Part shown: piece after piece, positions 31,524 to 42,453 of the stretch
Layout: the number at the start of each line of letters is the position of its first letter
Numbering within the stretch: position 1 is the first letter of the stretch
Origin: Diploptera punctata
Lineage: Eukaryota; Arthropoda; Insecta; Blattodea; Blaberidae
Direction of reading: 5' to 3'
Assembly (NCBI GenBank): GCA_030220185.1
Contig: JASPKZ010002332.1
Span: 2,294,001 to 2,358,000, forward strand
DNA: 64,000 bases
Notes under the pieces: generated by a model
Seen by the model: only the letters and a program-made list of their open reading frames with translations
The model's database searches: none
What the model was told of the DNA's origin: nothing
Translations under genes and position numbers: made by a program

Positions 31524-32177
31524 CAGTGAGATCAATATAGTATTGGACAGCAGACGCGGGGTTTGTGCTGTGCGATGACGAAGGCTTACACGTGCAGACA
31601 CGGAACTTGAAATGTGCGCTGACTAAGCAGTATGACTTGAAATGTGCGCTGACTCAGCAGTTTACGAGTACATCCCATGCATTTACGGTCATAGTCAGAT
31701 AGTGTACTTCGAACAGTTAAGGTGCTCAGTCGCTTTACCTTGTGAACTGAATGGCGTGTATATAATTTAAACTGAATGACGTGTGCATAAGTGTAAACTG
31801 TATAATGACTGAATAATTTTTCTACTGAACAAAGTGTATTTATTTATGGTCAATATTTGTTAACTCAGTCTGCCAGCCAAGTACGAAGACCTTTCGAAAC
31901 GCGATTCCCGGATGTAAAAATTCCGTCACGGTCAACAGTCCATAATATGTACAGCAAATTTTATAAAGAGGTGTCAAATATGTATGGACAACAAAGGTGA
32001 ACAGTTCCAGCACCTGCTTCAATAAAGTTGGTAAGTATGAAAATTTGTAAAATAGTTACGAAAATATGTGTGCTTGTATCACCGCGATCCTACGCTGTCC
32101 GTTCCCCGCCGCGAGTGCGTTAGCAGTGTATAGTGAAATCCCAGCGTCTGCTGTCCAGTGCTATACTGATCGCACTG
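31524..32177 (+). mobile_element. Tc1/mariner-like element with DUF4817-type remnant
   Basis: Ends CAGTGAGATCAATATAGTAT and complement CAGTGCGATCAGTATAGCAC, then 'tggacagcagacgc' in both arms. TA flanks at 31522-31523 and 32178-32179. 654 bp. Inside, the plus-strand stretch at 31845-31985 reads QYLLTQSASQVRRPFETRFP, 'DVKIPSRSTVHNMYSKFYK', the helix-turn-helix pattern of the DUF4817 family. The catalytic domain is missing: a deletion derivative. Confidence 0.85.
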
Positions 32178-32329
32178 TATAATAATTTACACTAAAAGCG
32201 ATGAAACTTTTAAAAATAAAACAGCTTTAAGTTTGTGCTTACGATAGAGCAAACGATTTGTTTACAAAGTTCGGTATAACTGTACTATTTTACAAATTTA
32301 ATATTTAAAATGAACTTGGATTGTTTTTG

Positions 32330-32616
32330 GGGGCACGCCGTAATTGATTAAGGCAATACGCTACAAGCCGGAAGATCGAAGGTTCGAGTCCGGTGGGGTC
32401 AAACATTTTGGTGGCACCTATGGTTCTGAGGTCGACTCAGCCTCTAACTGAAATTAGTATCAGACGCTTGTTCTAGGGGTAGATGTGGCCATCATGCAGG
32501 CCTGACAACTCTACTGACATCAAGTGTCTCTTGTCTAGAAAAGTGGGAGCCTTAACCTCCTGCTACCCCAAGGGTTTCCTAAGGCCTCTAGTGGAATAAC
32601 TTTACTCTTTTGGGTT
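32330..32616 (+). mobile_element. SINE-C copy
   Basis: Head 'ggcacgccgtaattgattaa' with B box 'ggttcgagtccggtggggtc', middle 'gaggtcgactcagcctctaa', end 'ccccaagggtttcctaaggc' and 'gtggaataactttact'. About 287 bp; the best plus-strand copy. Confidence 0.85.
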
Positions 32617-32619
32617 GTT

Positions 32620-33130
32620 TTTTCTTAATATAACCGACTTAAAATGTAAAAAATATTTATTCTAAAATCGAAGGAATTTGATAAAAATAAATCATAGTTA
32701 CTTTATTTTTCTGAATATGAATAAAGATTCTTTAAATTCTTCGATATTTTCATGGAAATATGTTGTTGAGAAAAAATATCGGACAAAGTTTATTTTGCTT
32801 TTTTTTTCTCTCTTTGATGTCTTTTACTGTACGAAGAATGTGTGATGTATACAAACAGCTAATATAGCATTCGTCTGCTTTTATAAAAGCAATTTAGAAA
32901 ACAGCAGTTGGGATAAGTAGTTCTACGTCACAACTTTATTACTTTTTCTTAAAGTACTGTTACTAGCATTGAACAAATCCGCATGTTACTTCTGTGAACA
33001 AAATTTAAGTTCTCCCCTTAACATGCGTCTGCACTTGTATTTAGCAGATGCCATGTAAATTGGCATTTTATGTAGCAATGTCATCTATTCTGAATTTGAC
33101 GGGACGTCATGTTATCAAAAATATTTACAT
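32620..33130. other. Unassigned spacer
   Basis: AT-rich; nothing recognised. Confidence 0.4.
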
Positions 33131-33135
33131 AACCC

Positions 33136-33447
33136 ATCCATCGTAATTCTCTCAAAAGCGGGTCTTTCACTGCAATCATAGCATTTTAATGCTATGATTT
33201 GCAGCTTTACTAGGGAATTATAGGTGTGGTAGCTTCTTGTTATTTTCCACACCGGTGAAGGATGATGATGATAATGATATGGATGATGATTGCCGGATGA
33301 TTTTCGGGGACCGTTGGGCCCAAAACTTCCTGACATTTGTCTTACAGGTGAGAAAAAACACATCCAGGAGCCTGTCCCAACCGGGAACCGAAGCCGAGGC
33401 CGCTGCGTTACAAGGCAGCACGCTACCTCGAGACCACAGCGACGAGA
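33136..33447 (-). mobile_element. SINE-B copy (full length)
   Basis: Minus strand: head complement 'cgctgtggtctcgaggtagc' at about 33445, B box region 'cggttcccggttgggac', body with 'cttacaggtgagaaaaaac' on plus, and end 'tccatcgtaattctctc'. About 310 bp. Confidence 0.9.
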
Positions 33448-33618
33448 CAAAAATTCTTAGTGGCGTTTGTAAACACAGCTTCAAGTTATGAATATAGGTA
33501 ATTCGCTGTTTTTCCTTTATCGAGTGTTTGAAATACGTAAATTTATATTATGTACATTTATTAATTTTTACAAAAAAGTTATTATTTTTATATCTCATTT
33601 TTTCACTGTTACTGTTAT

Positions 33619-33800
33619 CGGCCTCGATGGTCTAGGGGTTATGTGAATTGCCTTTGGTCTCGAGGGTCACGTGTTCAAATCCGGTCGGGGTAGATGGATT
33701 TGTTGGGGTGGAGAAGTTCCTCCGAGAGGAACAAAATGGCCATAGATCCCGAGTCTGTAGATTTTCGGGCTCATTGAAGAAACCTCAAACATAAATTAGA
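33619..33800 (+). mobile_element. Diverged, truncated SINE-A
   Basis: 'cggcctcgatggtctagggg', B box 'gtgttcaaatccggtcgggg', 'cccgagtctgtagattttcg'. The 3' half is lost. It lies directly before the block shared with 60945-62330. Confidence 0.75.
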
Positions 33801-34480
33801 TTATCGTAAGTAATGTCACGAGAGATTTCCAAATTATCGAAAAATTCACGACTATATAGTTCTTTTAAAATATTTATATATTTAATGTAAACGGCGATGT
33901 TTGAAAACAAATTATAAACGTTTGTTATGTTTCACTTGTTCATCACTGCAACCAGATCATATTATTTATTGCCAAAGGATCACAATATTGTATGAATGCA
34001 CCCTAGCGGAGAAAAAATGAAACACATCAAACTGTTTTACCAACATTATAGGTTATTAATTAATTTCTGATGTCCTATGGTGTAAATTATATTTTCTGGA
34101 ACCTAAATACTTGGGAAATAATATGTTTAAGAAAGTGCAAACAGTGGTTTCTTTTTATTGTGGTATAATCAATTACTACGAATGTTTTTATTATATCCCG
34201 TAAGCAGTCTCTCTTTACATTCGTGCAATATATATACAGTCTGGTAGCCGTATTTCTTAGAGAGTCAGTCACTGCAAAATAATGCTCTGACCTATTCCGA
34301 ATGTTAAAAAGTAGACGCTTGATTTTAATATGATAAAATTAAACTGATAAAATCGAGATGAAACACGACTGTGATTGGTTGTAAATCAAAATTCATTGAA
34401 ATGTGATTGGTCATTGACTCCCATGAGTTAAATAGTCTGAGTAAAATCGTCCATTCTCCTCCATGTAATATCATAGTTGC
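33800..34480. repeat. Copy 1 of a block shared with 60945-62330
   Basis: 'aatgtaaacggcgatgtttg', 'ctgcaaccagatcatattat', 'gaaacacatcaaactgtttt', 'aaacagtggtttctttttat', 'cacgactgtgattggttgta' all recur in order at 61560-62260. Probably a repeat family (DNA element or LINE non-coding part); no frame is open. Confidence 0.8.
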
Positions 34481-34604
34481 TTAGGTGTCTTTTAATAAAA
34501 ATAATAATAATAACAATAATAATAATAAATTAAGCACAATTTGTGTATATCAGTTTACACAATAGTCTGTGATGGATTTCACTAAGTTTTTACATATTAG
34601 AGTT

Positions 34605-34948
34605 CACCGCTGTGGTCTCGAGGCAGCGTGCTGCCTTGTCATGCAGCGGACCCGGGTTCGATCCCCGGTCGGGGCAGTTTTTCTGGGTGAGGTTTTTATC
34701 GAGGTTTTTCCTCGCCTATAAGACAAATGTCAGAAAAACTTTAAGGCCCAAACGGTCCCCGAACTCGTATGGCCATCATCATCATCATCATCGTCCTTAT
34801 CATCATCATCATCATCCTTCACCGGTGTGGAAAGCAACGGGAAACTACCACACCTACAATTCCCTAGTAAAGCTGCAATCATAGCAGGAAAATGTTATGG
34901 TTGCAGTGAAGGACTTGCCTTCGGGCAGAATTACTGTGGTTGGATTAC
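34605..34948 (+). mobile_element. SINE-B copy (full length)
   Basis: Starts 'accgctgtggtctcgaggca' with B box 'gggttcgatccccggtcggg', then 'tataagacaaatgtcag', the (ATC)n stretch, 'ccttcaccggtgtggaaagc', end 'gggcagaattactgtgg'. About 344 bp; the cleanest plus-strand SINE-B. Confidence 0.95.
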
Positions 34949-34969
34949 ATATTAGAACATGGTAACGGT

Positions 34970-35600
34970 CACAATGTTGTTCACAGAGTTAACATATAAA
35001 GCCTGATTGCGGGTCGTGGTAAGTTCTTGTCTTGCATGTTTTATGATTGTAGCCATGAACCGCCATCGAATTCACAAAGTGACCCAGCTCCTGGTTTGCA
35101 CCGGCCCATGATCTGTTCATCATAGCCTCTGTCGAGTAAAAATCTTGCCAAATATATTTCTTTTCTTCTCCCTGTCCTCCAACAACTTCTTCCAGCTGTC
35201 TGTGGAGGGCGGATTGAATTTCCATCTCTGGTCGTCTATTAGAAATGGTTCTCCTATGAGTTCATAGGCTAGTCTTGAACTTGTGTACTTGGATACTCCG
35301 AGGGCGACTTTCAGGAAGCAGGCTCTGACGTCTTCCATGCGGAAGAATATCTATAGCTTAGTTTTTCCCAGGTTGTCTCAATTCCGTAAGTTAGAATAGG
35401 AACAATTTTGGCCTCATAAACGGCCATGGCAGTTTTCAGTGAGAGTTTGGTTATTGTACTGATTTCGTATATAGCTTTTGTCGCGGCTGCTGCTTTATGT
35501 GTAGTGTATATTTTGTATGAATGTGCTGTTGATTGAAGGCTTAAATATTTGAAGCTGTTCTAGTCTGTAGTGGTTCTTATTCGAGGAAAATTGTATCCTA
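34970..35600 (-). pseudogene. LINE reverse transcriptase C-terminal fragment
   Basis: Minus-strand frames give KAIYEISTITKLSLKTAMAV, 'YEAKIVPILTYGIET', then after frameshifts MEDVRACFLKVALGVSKYTS, 'RLAYELIGEPFLIDDQRWKF', and a tail with 'FVNSMAVHGYNHKTC'. This is the thumb/connection part that follows the FADD motif in LINE ORF2, with a possible zinc-binding C-terminus. It is a different family from LINE-1 to LINE-4. Confidence 0.75.
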
Positions 35601-36776
35601 CGTGGCGAGGGTTTATTTTAATATACTGAGTTTCGTTGTGAAACATCGAAAATTGTGACCACTAGAGCGATTTAAAATTTTCACTTCATGTGAAGCCTAT
35701 AGTCGTTATGCTCCTTGCCTCTGGTCCCGAGGGTCGCGGGTTCAAACCCGGCCGGGGTCGATGGATTTTTTGAATGGAAAAATCCAAGGATCAAGTCCTC
35801 CGGGAGGGACTTTAAGCCGTGGGTCCCAAGTCTGAAGATTTTCAGGCTCGTAAAAGATCATTAAGCCTGAATGAAAGGCCTCTAAGCAAACTTTACCTAA
35901 TTTTCCCGTCCTAGTACTACCTTGGTTTCCTAGATGTCAGTATGAGGCGGAACCCTGACCACAGACCACTCAAATTACATCTATACGAAAACAAGTGTAA
36001 CTAAATTAGTATAGTTCAAATTCTTCCCTGTAGGGAGAGCGCCTAAATCTCTGTTAAGTGAAACATGGGCTTACAAGATACAAGAATAAGTGAAGTCCTA
36101 CACTCCTTTTAGAGGGTGCAATTGTGAATCTAAATCATCCAGAGACCGACTCAATCAAACACGAACATTTTCATCAAAATCGGTGAAGACGTTCAGGCAG
36201 TTTTTTAATTTCGGATTTCAAGTAAACCTCCACTTCTAATTGTCGGGTTTCGCTCATTTTTTGACAATGCGTATCTTGGTCTATTTTAATAGGTCATACT
36301 AATTGTCGTTGTAAAACATCGAAAATTGTTATCGCTAGAGCGATTTTTAAATTTTCACTTCAGGTGAAATCCTACACCTAATGGGTTTACAGGATCCAAT
36401 TGTGAATCTAAGCCATCCAGGGACCCACTTAAACGCACACAAAAAAGTATAATCAAAATCGGCCCAGTCTTATAGGTATTTTTTAAATTGCAGATTTCAA
36501 GTAAACCCCCACTTCTAATGGCCGGATTTCATAGTACTTACCTCGGTTTATTTTAATAGGATATTCCGAGTTTTGTTGTGAAACATCGAATATAGCGATC
36601 GCTAGAGCAATTTTTAAATTTTCGTTTTAGGTGAACTACTACATCTAAGATTTTAGAACGTAACAGATAACGGCTAAACACTCGCCGCATCTGAAATTGC
36701 GTATATACAAATTTTCACGAAGATCGATTGAACGGTTTAGAAGTCTATAAAGGACAAACAGACAGACAAACATACA

Positions 36777-36790
<14 letters not shown>
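35600..36790 (+). repeat. ~270-bp tandem repeat block with SINE-A insert
   Basis: Units starting near 35615, 36275 and 36545 share 'tttattttaatag', 'ttgtgaaacatcgaaaattg', 'gctagagcgatttttaaatt' and 'ttaaattttcacttcaggtg'. Unit 1 is split by SINE-A at 35700-36089. The block ends 'ggacaaacagacagacaaac' and (TA)n at 36780-36815. Parts recur at 42245-43300. Confidence 0.85.
35700..36089 (+). mobile_element. SINE-A copy with short duplication
   Basis: Body intact from 'cgttatgctccttgcctctg' to 'cttacaagatacaagaataa'. The first ~15 bases of the head are missing. Flanks GTGAAG-CCTA and GTGAAGTCCTA are the probable target duplication. Confidence 0.9.
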
Positions 36791-36815
<25 letters not shown>

Positions 36816-36817
<2 letters not shown>

Positions 36818-37398
36818 ATCCATCCATAGTAATTCTGCCCGAGGGCAGGTCTTTCACTGCAATCATAGCATTTTCATGCTATGCTTGCAGCTTTACTAGG
36901 GAATTGTAGGTGTGGTAGCTTCCCGTTGCTTTCCACACCGCTGAAGGACGATGATGATAATGATAAGGATGATGATGATGATGGCCATATGATTTCGGGG
37001 ACCGTTTGGGCCTTAAAGTTTTCCTGATATTTGTCTTACAGGTGAGGAAAAACCGCGATAAAAACCTCGGCCTGCAGCCCGAGAACCTTCATCAGGATCA
37101 TCATAGCAACTCCGGCCGTGAAAGTCTACGTGAATACATTAATTGCATTGTATTCATAACTTGTAATCGTTTATATATATATATATTGTAATTTAGATTT
37201 AAGATTATTTTTGTTTGTTTGTATTTTTTTAAACCTGGTTGAGTGGTAGACAAGGCCTTAAGACCTTAACTCTGCCAGGTAAAATAAAGCTATTATTATT
37301 ATTATTATTATTATTATAAAAACTGCCCCGACCAGGGATCGAACCAGGGCCCGTTGCGTGCCAAGGCAGCACGCTACCTCGAGACCACAGTTGTGGAC
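36816..37398 (-). mobile_element. SINE-B copy interrupted by a LINE 3' end
   Basis: Two SINE-B parts on the minus strand (36816-37066 and 37317-37398) are separated by a foreign ~250-bp piece. The second part holds the tRNA-like head ('gaccagggatcgaaccaggg'). (TA)n tracts flank the SINE at both ends. Confidence 0.85.
37067..37318 (+). mobile_element. LINE 3' end with AATAAAGC(TATT)n tail, nested
   Basis: 'gttgagtggtagacaaggcc', 'cttaactctgccaggtaaaa', 'taaagc(ATT)n'. The same end is found on the minus strand at 57299-57445. Short flanking repeat ATAAAAAC on both sides suggests target duplication. No coding part remains. Confidence 0.7.
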
Positions 37399-37553
37399 AT
37401 ATATATATATATATTGAGTGTTTATTGTATTATAAACAGTTCTGCTATGTGAGTATAGTATGTTAGCAATAATATGTCAATACAGTACAATGTTAACATG
37501 CTTTAAGTGACATGAATTAAATGCAATGAATTAGTTCTATATTTCGTTTAATG

Positions 37554-37667
<114 letters not shown>

Positions 37668-37679
37668 TAGATTATATTA

Positions 37680-37915
37680 AAACTCAGCAATTAAGATGGT
37701 ACGGACATGTCCAGCGAATGAAAAAGGATCGGCTACCAAAATGTGTTTTGGAATGGAAACCTGAGGGAAGACGAGGCAGAGGAAGACCTAAAACCTCCTG
37801 GAGTCAGGGAATATATTTATACATAAAGGAGAAACATCTACAACCAGGAGATTGGATAGAACGACAAAATTGGCTATTAGGAATCGGACGACGTCAAAAA
37901 CATTTACCAACCGAT
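37680..37915 (+). pseudogene. LINE C-terminal tail fragment
   Basis: Encodes QLRWYGHVQRMKKDRLPKCV, 'LEWKPEGRRGRGRPKTSW', 'WIERQNWLLGIGRRQKHL', the usual end of RTE-like ORF2. Enclosed by (ATT)n and (ATT)n/(AGT)n microsatellites. Confidence 0.85.
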
Positions 37916-37926
37916 CTATCTATTGT

Positions 37927-37940
37927 CTATTATTATTATT

Positions 37941-38007
<67 letters not shown>
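37927..38007. repeat. (TTA)n/(AAT)n/(AGT)n compound microsatellite
   Basis: TTA run, then AAT run, then AGT run; acts as the tail of the LINE fragment before it. Confidence 0.95.
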
Positions 38008-38013
38008 TTTTAC

Positions 38014-38140
38014 ACAGGGATTAATAGGAAAACATTTTTTAGAGATTTTGCAATCCGTATTGTTGCAAGTTTAGTTCAACATATACATGTGAGCAACTAT
38101 TTTCGACATTGAACTATACTAAAAGTGATATACGGTCTAT
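38014..38140 (+). pseudogene. hAT-type transposase C-terminal fragment
   Basis: Plus frame: INRKTFFRDFAIRIVASLVQ, 'HIHVSNYFRH', then after a frameshift 'YTKSDIRS'. This resembles the dimerisation end of hAT transposases of the ZBED/SCAND3-like kind, where 'A.R..A.F....LCE..FS.M...KS..R' is usual. It is very short, so the call is tentative. Confidence 0.45.
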
Positions 38141-38144
38141 AATT

Positions 38145-39444
38145 TAAAGTATGATACTTTACTCTCCATATTCGGTCTCCCTGTATCTACAATTAAGCCT
38201 GTTGTTGATAAATTAGTGTAAAAAAAAGATTCAACGTTCAACTATGCACCCGAAGGAAGATGTTCTGTGATCTGTGCTTCAATCATAATTTGAGGAGAAG
38301 AAATCAAAGCGAGATACTAAATTATTAGGGCTAGAATGTAGTGTAATTTGGAAAAGTACTCCGTAGAACAAATGAATTTAAGTTTCGGCGGTCGGTTAAT
38401 CTGAATGGTTGCTAAAGTGACATTAGACCATGTAAAAATTATATTTTAAGTTACGATTGAATCGAGAGAGTAATAAACTCGGAAATGTGCAGAATATGTT
38501 AATTTTAGGACCCATTTTGTCTTTTTATTATGCATATTATCGCTTTGCTAAATAGTATAACTTTCATTTTTAAATAATTGTATAGAAACAAAAGCAAACT
38601 ATTCTACCGAAAGCAAATATAGGCGCTACACTTAAGTTGTAATTTGATATTTTACAGAATTGTTTCTACTGCTCTTTAAGTGCAGCTTTAATGTCAGCCT
38701 AATTTATTTTGGTATTTGGCGAGCAGAAAAATTTTGAACTAGCAGACCTCCTTACGTCTGATTGGACATTCCATTTTAGTTACTTCTTTCTTCCTTTCTT
38801 TTAATTTTCTCTAAAAGCGCTCTGGTGATTTCCTGAAACCCATTGTTTTTATTGCACTTTGTATATCTTATGTTCAAACTGTGACATTTCAAGACAGAAA
38901 GGAAGTGCATGAGAGATTCCTTTTCTTTTACATAGACAGATGGCATCAAATCCATTATGCGTGTCTCATCCAAAATACTGAATAACTACTCAAGTAGGGC
39001 TATATAGGGTTTCAAGACATATGTAACTGTTTGGAGATGATACCAAAGCATAATTTGAAATAAATAATGGTTTCAGATGCAAGTGGAGAAGTTCTAGGGC
39101 CTATAAGAGGTCATTCGACTAGTTTTTTAGTTTTTTTATTTATTTGGCAGTTATATATTTACAAATAATGAGTTATAAATTTATTAAAAAAACATAACTG
39201 GTTACCACTGAATGAGCAGAGCTCCGGTTTGGGAACTTTCAGATTGAATTAGTTTTTCCAATAAAAATAAATATAATATAAATATTACAATATTTACATT
39301 AAAAATAGATTATTAATTTAAAAGAATATTTTTTTTATTGAAATTGATATTACCACAACACCTTAAACATACGAGTAGAAACATTTTCATCCTGTAGTTT
39401 AGTAATGTAGGTGCGTAATAAGCACGTGGTTTCACTTTCAATAA

Positions 39445-39483
<39 letters not shown>

Positions 39484-39840
39484 TGCAATAATAATAATAA
39501 TAATAGTTTTATTTTAACTGAATTTTAAAGCCATGAACCCTTATCTTCCATTGACTAATATAGGCCTAATAAGGCCTACAATCATGTGTTTTGTAAGTAG
39601 GCCTATTATTAGAGCTAATACTAATACTATTAACACAAATGTGCATTTAAAAATAAATACAATATAGTATTGAAATATAATAGTAATAAATGCATGCACA
39701 ATACAAAGATTTTCTAATTTATGAAATAACTCATTGGATTAAAGAAAAAAGTGACAGTACTGTAGAGCTTATAGAAATGTTTCAATGTTTATTTGAAAGA
39801 AAATATTGTCAGGCAACTCCTGATTTCCAATGTTAAACTT
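38145..39840. other. Long unassigned stretch
   Basis: No supported gene. A minus frame at 38776-38973 (MDETRIMDLMPSVYVKEKES) has protein-like composition but no family I recognise. An (AAT)n tract lies at 39447-39485. Elsewhere AT-rich sequence only. Confidence 0.4.
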
Positions 39841-39842
39841 CT

Positions 39843-40022
39843 TGTAGGAAAACAAGCAGGAAAGCGCCCAATAGGTAGGCAAGAATTAAGTGGGAGAATA
39901 ACATTAACTATGATTTGAGGTAGGTGAATTATACAGGGATAATTGTAAAACATATTCTTAGGATAGGGATATATGGAGAGCTTATTTCCGCGCGGTCATG
40001 ATAGTGCCAATGGGTTAGTGAA
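39843..40022 (+). mobile_element. LINE-3 3' end fragment
   Basis: 'agcgcccaataggtaggcaa', 'gagaataacattaactatga', 'ttatttccgcgcggtcatg', 'tgccaatgggttagtg' match the 3' ends at 1-312 and 60300-60510. About 180 bp remain. Confidence 0.8.
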
Positions 40023-40084
40023 TTCCAATAACGGGGAGAGTGAGATGATGGAGGAAGAAGAAGAAGAAGAATGTGATGTTCCAT

Positions 40085-40408
40085 GATATCCATCCATCCA
40101 TCCATCCATCCATAGTACGTAATTCTGCCCGAGGGCAGGTCTTTCGCTACAATCATAGCATTTTCATGCTATGCTTTGAAGCTTTAGGGAATTATAGATG
40201 TGGTAGCTTCCCGTTGCTTTCCACACCGGTGAAGGAGGAGGAGGAGGATGATGATGATGATGGTGATGGCCGATGATTTTCGGGGACCGTTGTCTTACAG
40301 GTGAGGAAAACCTCCGAAAAAAGCCTCACCCAGGAGCCTGTCCCGACCGGGAATCGAGCGCGGGCCCGCTGCGTGACAGGGCAGCACGCTACCTCGAGAC
40401 CACAGCAG
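40085..40408 (-). mobile_element. SINE-B copy (near full length)
   Basis: Minus strand, with the tail (CATC)n at 40085-40110, end motif 'gtaattctgcccgagggcag', a (GGA)n/(TGA)n expansion in the middle and the head region 'cacgctacctcgagaccaca' on plus. The head's B box has 'gggaatcgagcgcggg'. Confidence 0.9.
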
Positions 40409-40419
40409 TTCCATGATAT

Positions 40420-41210
40420 GATTAGTTTAATATTTCATTGGCCTGTGATTTAGGGTTGACATTATGATTGGAGGATAAAAGATGAAAGCGAACTGACAGA
40501 TATGTAAATTAGAGGTGTGAATAATTTTGAATAAAAAGGTTAGAGAATGCAATGTTTTTCTGTCACTCAGCCGGATCTAAGACAGTGATTCAATAGAAGA
40601 TGAAATATGGTCATACTTACGGATATTACTGAACATGCATATTTAAGGAAGCATTATAAACATGTTGTAGCTATTTGACAATTAAGCGTAGGCTACAAAC
40701 TATTCATTAAAAACAAATATGGTTCAACATTTTTCCCAAAAAATACATTACAAATTTAGTATAGATGAAACAAGATGTTATTATAGCTGTTCGATTGTGT
40801 GTGCCTGGAATTGAGAAACATTAATTCAGAGGAGAAATTAACGGTTTTAAATAAATAAATTTTGATCATTCTTCTTTCGAGTAAAATTAAATACCTGTCG
40901 AGGCCAAGGGGACAGAGATGGTCGTAGAGGTATATGCTCTACCAGTGAATGTATGTAAGAAAAATCGAATAAATTCCAGTTATTTCTATCATGTCCTAGT
41001 CATGCCCCCGGGGAAAATTGTTAATACATAAATCACGGATGGGCAAAAACAAGTTTACAACTTTTTAACTGGGGCAAACTAGCTAAGGGAGCACACCCCT
41101 ACAGAAAAGTTCTTAATGTAACGTATCTTAAATAAATATTCTAGGTAATTATGTCTCCTCCAAATCGGTAGATGAAATTTTACTTTCTCTTACACCTGTG
41201 TATTTTGACT
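40420..41210. other. Unassigned spacer
   Basis: Nothing recognised. Confidence 0.4.
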
Positions 41211-41215
41211 TTATA

Positions 41216-42188
41216 CAGTAAAACTTGTTTAATCCGGAACGTAGGGAATAATGCGGAAATCTGTCCAATGTGGACATATTTATTGGTCCCGGCGAAATAA
41301 TAGTAATTTCACGTGTATTTATTTTGCATAAAACGAAATCTGCCTAACGCGGAAACGGAAGAATATTTCTGCACAATTCATGAAAAAAATTATAAAGCGG
41401 AAAGACAGAGAGATAAATTAGTTTTCACTTCATTGAATTTCCGTTAGACCAAGAGAACAATAAGGAATGATTCTTGCCGACTGGTGAAGTAGAGATTTTA
41501 CCTGTACCTGAAACTTTCTTTCGGCCTCACTGCACACTCGTTATGCGAAATACAGATACCTGTCTTACAAAAAACCATTGCACTGTAAAATCTTAAATTA
41601 GTTTAAATTCTGAGACTGATCTTCCACAGGTAGCGTTCTGGATTTACGGAATAAAGATGGATGAAACATATGTATCATTGTCAATAGACAAAAAAGTGAA
41701 AGTGATTGAAGATAAACCTCCTAATTTCCGGACCGATGCTCCAAAGCCAAGCTCTAGCCGTTGCTAAATCCGTAGAGAATAACGATTTCAAGGCATCTTC
41801 AGGTTGGTTGTGAACAGTTTTAAAAGACGACACAATGTAGTGTGAAATGGAATTTTCGGAGAATCAAAGGATGTGGACGAAAGTGTAGTTAGTGAGCGAA
41901 AAACAGAATTGCATACTTTAATTCCAGGATACGCGCCTAAAAGATATTTTTAACGCTGACAAAACGGGACTGCTTTTTCGCGCGTTAGCGTCCAAGTCGC
42001 TCGTACATGCCATACTTCACTTTTCAAAGGCAGCGGAACTACAATTAATCCAAGGTACGTAAAAAAGGCATATACGGTACCCTATAATCTAAGATTATTA
42101 ATAAATTTTAGTTTTTTTATAATACGGAATTTTGTCTAATGTGGAAAAGAATGGTCCCGTGCGATTCCGCTTTGAGCAAATTTTGCTG
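41216..42188 (+). mobile_element. pogo/Tigger-like element, uninterrupted copy
   Basis: Ends CAGTAAAACTTGTTTAATCC and complement CAGCAAAATTTGCTCAAAGC; TA at 41214-41215 and 42189-42190. 973 bp. Near 41660-41820 the frame starts MDETYVSLSIDKKVKVIED, the usual first helix of CENP-B/pogo N-termini, then breaks; parts of the Tc5-type domain follow ('FRTDAPKPSSSR', 'FQGIFRLVVNSFKRRHN'). No DDE domain. It shows the uninterrupted target of the LTR in the copy at 23327-25584. Confidence 0.85.
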
Positions 42189-42440
42189 TATTTGAATAGT
42201 AGACAGCGATGAACGATTGTAGTCAAGACTGCTAAAATTGTATTAATTACTAGATAACAACCCGGCGTACGCTGTTACACTTAAATGAATTAAATTTTAA
42301 GGGTTACCGTAATTACATGATATGGTGTACAGTGGGACGAACTAATAATGCCGGTTGCTAGAGTCAATTTTTAATTTAGGGTTTCAGGTACACTTCCACT
42401 TCTAACGATCGGTTTTCGCTGATTTTTTGATAATACCTTC

Positions 42441-42453
42441 CTCAGTTTATTTA
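42441..42453 (+). repeat. Target duplication of Penelope fragment
   Basis: CTCAGTTTATTTA, repeated at 43073-43085. Confidence 0.85.

Noticed and set aside
38776..38973. Minus-strand frame MDETRIMDLMPSVYVKEKES as a gene
   Set aside because: Protein-like composition but no recognised family, no second exon and short length; left as unassigned.
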